Shown here: one piece after another, positions 62,826 to 64,000 of the stretch
How the letters are laid out: each line of letters begins with the position of its first letter
Numbering within the stretch: the first letter of the stretch is position 1
Source of the DNA: Paraneptunicella aestuarii
Lineage (GTDB): Bacteria > Pseudomonadota > Gammaproteobacteria > Enterobacterales > Alteromonadaceae
Assembly (NCBI RefSeq): GCF_019900845.1
Contig: NZ_CP074570.1
Coordinates: 4,402,001-4,466,000 of the forward strand
Direction: 5' to 3'
DNA: 64,000 nucleotides
The notes under the pieces: generated by a model
What the model was told of the DNA's origin: nothing
What the model saw: the letters and a program-made list of their open reading frames with translations, nothing else
Databases searched by the model: none
Translations under genes and position numbers: made by a program

Positions 62826-64000
62826 TTATTGTCCTTCCAACATCCCCAATTCTTTTAACTTTCTGGTGATGGTATTTCTTCCCCATCCCAAGCGCTTTGC
62901 AGCATCTTGCTTATGCCCATGAGTATATTTAAGTGCTTGCTGCAACATGATTTTTTCAAACTCCTCCTGAGCATCATTAAGTATGTTGTTTTTGCCAGCC
63001 TGTAATTGTTCAAACACCCATGACGTGAGATTGTCTTGCCAACTTCCACCGCTCACGACCGTCTTTAACGTAGCAGGTTGAGTTTGTATTTCGGGTGGCA
63101 AATCATCAGGAGAGATCTCTTTTCCGCTCGCCATCACCGTTAGCCAGCGACAGACGTTTTGCAATTGACGAACATTGCCCGGCCAAGCCAGTTGAGCAAT
63201 CAGCTTTTCGGTTTCTTTCGACAAGGTTTTGGTTTCAATTTTCAGTTCTTCTGCTGCGGCATTTAGAAAGTGACTCGCCAATGGAACGATGTCTTCTCTG
63301 CGCTCAGACAATGTAGGCAGATGAATTCGGATAACATTAAGTCGATGAAACAAATCTTCCCGGAATTTACCTTCGCCAACCAGCTTTTCCAAATCCTGGT
63401 GAGTCGCGGCGATAATACGCACATCCACCGACACCAGATCATGCCCACCAACACGATAGAATTGCCCATCAGCCAACACTCTTAGCAAACGAGTTTGCAC
63501 CTTTACTGGCATGTCTCCAATTTCATCCAGAAACAAAGTGCCGCCATTGGCCTGTTCAAAACGACCTTGTCGTGTTGTTTGCGCTCCGGTAAACGCGCCC
63601 TTTTCATGACCAAACAATTCAGATTCGATCAGCTCGGCGGGAATTGCTGCCATGTTCAAAGGAATAAAGGCTTTGTCAGAACGAGGACTGTGCTTATGCA
63701 ATGCCTGTGCAACCAGCTCTTTTCCCGTGCCTGATTCACCATTAATGAGCACGCTGATACTGGAACGAGATAGTCGACCTATGGCGCGAAAAACTTCCTG
63801 CATGGCAGGAGCTTCACCAATAATTTCGGTTCGAAAGGTATTCTCTTCCTGTTTACGCGCTTTATTCTGACTACGTGCATGAGACAGGGCTTTTTGTACA
63901 ATATGAACCGCTTCGTCCATATCAAAAGGCTTGGGCAAATATTCAAACGCCCCACTTTTGTACGCACTGACCGCGCTGTCCAAATCCGAATGCGCTGTCA
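62826..64000 (-). CDS. ntrC: Nitrogen regulator NtrC (GlnG), C-terminal part; N-terminus outside window
   Basis: Sigma-54-dependent response regulator of nitrogen assimilation. The frame runs open to the edge. The visible part begins at the end of the receiver domain ([26 protein letters not shown], conserved Lys included), then AAA+ domain with Walker A GESGTGKE, the sigma-54 loop GAFTGA, Walker [12 protein letters not shown], and a Fis-type HTH ([23 protein letters not shown]) at the C-terminus. The phospho-acceptor Asp lies beyond position 64000. Its partner ntrB should be upstream, off the window. Confidence 0.97.
   Translation of the reverse strand, partial: TAHSDLDSAVSAYKSGAFEYLPKPFDMDEAVHIVQKALSHARSQNKARKQEENTFRTEIIGEAPAMQEVFRAIGRLSRSSISVLINGESGTGKELVAQALHKHSPRSDKAFIPLNMAAIPAELIESELFGHEKGAFTGAQTTRQGRFEQANGGTLFLDEIGDMPVKVQTRLLRVLADGQFYRVGGHDLVSVDVRIIAATHQDLEKLVGEGKFREDLFHRLNVIRIHLPTLSERREDIVPLASHFLNAAAEELKIETKTLSKETEKLIAQLAWPGNVRQLQNVCRWLTVMASGKEISPDDLPPEIQTQPATLKTVVSGGSWQDNLTSWVFEQLQAGKNNILNDAQEEFEKIMLQQALKYTHGHKQDAAKRLGWGRNTITRKLKELGMLEGQ

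Overview
The window comes from a gammaproteobacterium, probably a marine or aquatic one. Housekeeping genes sit in gammaproteobacterial order: a tRNA-Thr/Tyr/Gly/Thr-tuf operon, murB-birA-coaX, rsmI next to lpoA-yraN-diaA-dolP, petABC-sspA-sspB, rplM-rpsI with zapE, zapG-degQ-degS, and proB-proA. The guanosine kinase, the MipA/DUF3019 genes beside an RstAB-like two-component system, and the AbgT transporter suggest an Alteromonadales- or Oceanospirillales-like relative. I cannot name a genus.

Layout. 1-5671: the N-terminal 1,890 codons of a giant RHS/YD-repeat protein on the minus strand, then AT-rich spacer. 6.8-13.2 kb: three exported proteins of unknown function (a c-type-cytochrome-like protein, a large lipoprotein, a membrane-anchored helical-repeat protein). 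13.5-29.7 kb: mostly core genes (rho, an OmpA-like lipoprotein, gsk, tuf with four tRNAs, coaX, birA, murB, rpoS, an AbgT transporter, hemH, yaiI). 29.85-33.3 kb: an accessory island bounded by two 288-bp direct repeats and carrying an NLR/STAND-type ATPase. 33.3-41.5 kb: proA, proB, an envelope-stress-like cluster (MipA, DUF3019, outer-membrane protein, response regulator, sensor kinase) and a glycine-zipper lipoprotein. 41.7-60.5 kb: rnpB and core genes for the envelope, respiration, ribosome and protein quality control. 60.6-62.8 kb: small exported or unknown genes, all on one strand, with attC-like sequences after three of them, plus one pseudogene. 62.8-64 kb: ntrC, cut by the window edge.

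The main discovery candidate is in the NLR island. A 135-codon ORF ends in GCA AAA AAG TCT TAA. The NB-ARC/TPR ORF lies in the -1 frame, and its conserved FVGR motif is upstream of its only possible start codon but in frame with the slippery site. A GAGG lies 10 nt upstream of the slippery heptamer, and a perfect 9-bp stem begins 6 nt downstream. This is the layout of the E. coli dnaX programmed frameshift signal. The locus is therefore predicted to make a free N-terminal protein of 135 aa and a 772-aa N-domain/NB-ARC/TPR fusion by -1 ribosomal frameshifting, and the stem also covers the GTG that would otherwise start the ATPase alone.

Other hidden structure: two members of a small dispersed inverted-repeat element whose terminal stems differ but stay paired; a separate 160-bp terminal-inverted-repeat element between zapG and degQ; repeated 14-mers in the tRNA-Tyr/tRNA-Gly spacer; four nearly exact 126-bp repeats inside the NLR gene; and a reading frame with an ATA start and two adjacent stops that looks like a decaying secreted-protein gene.
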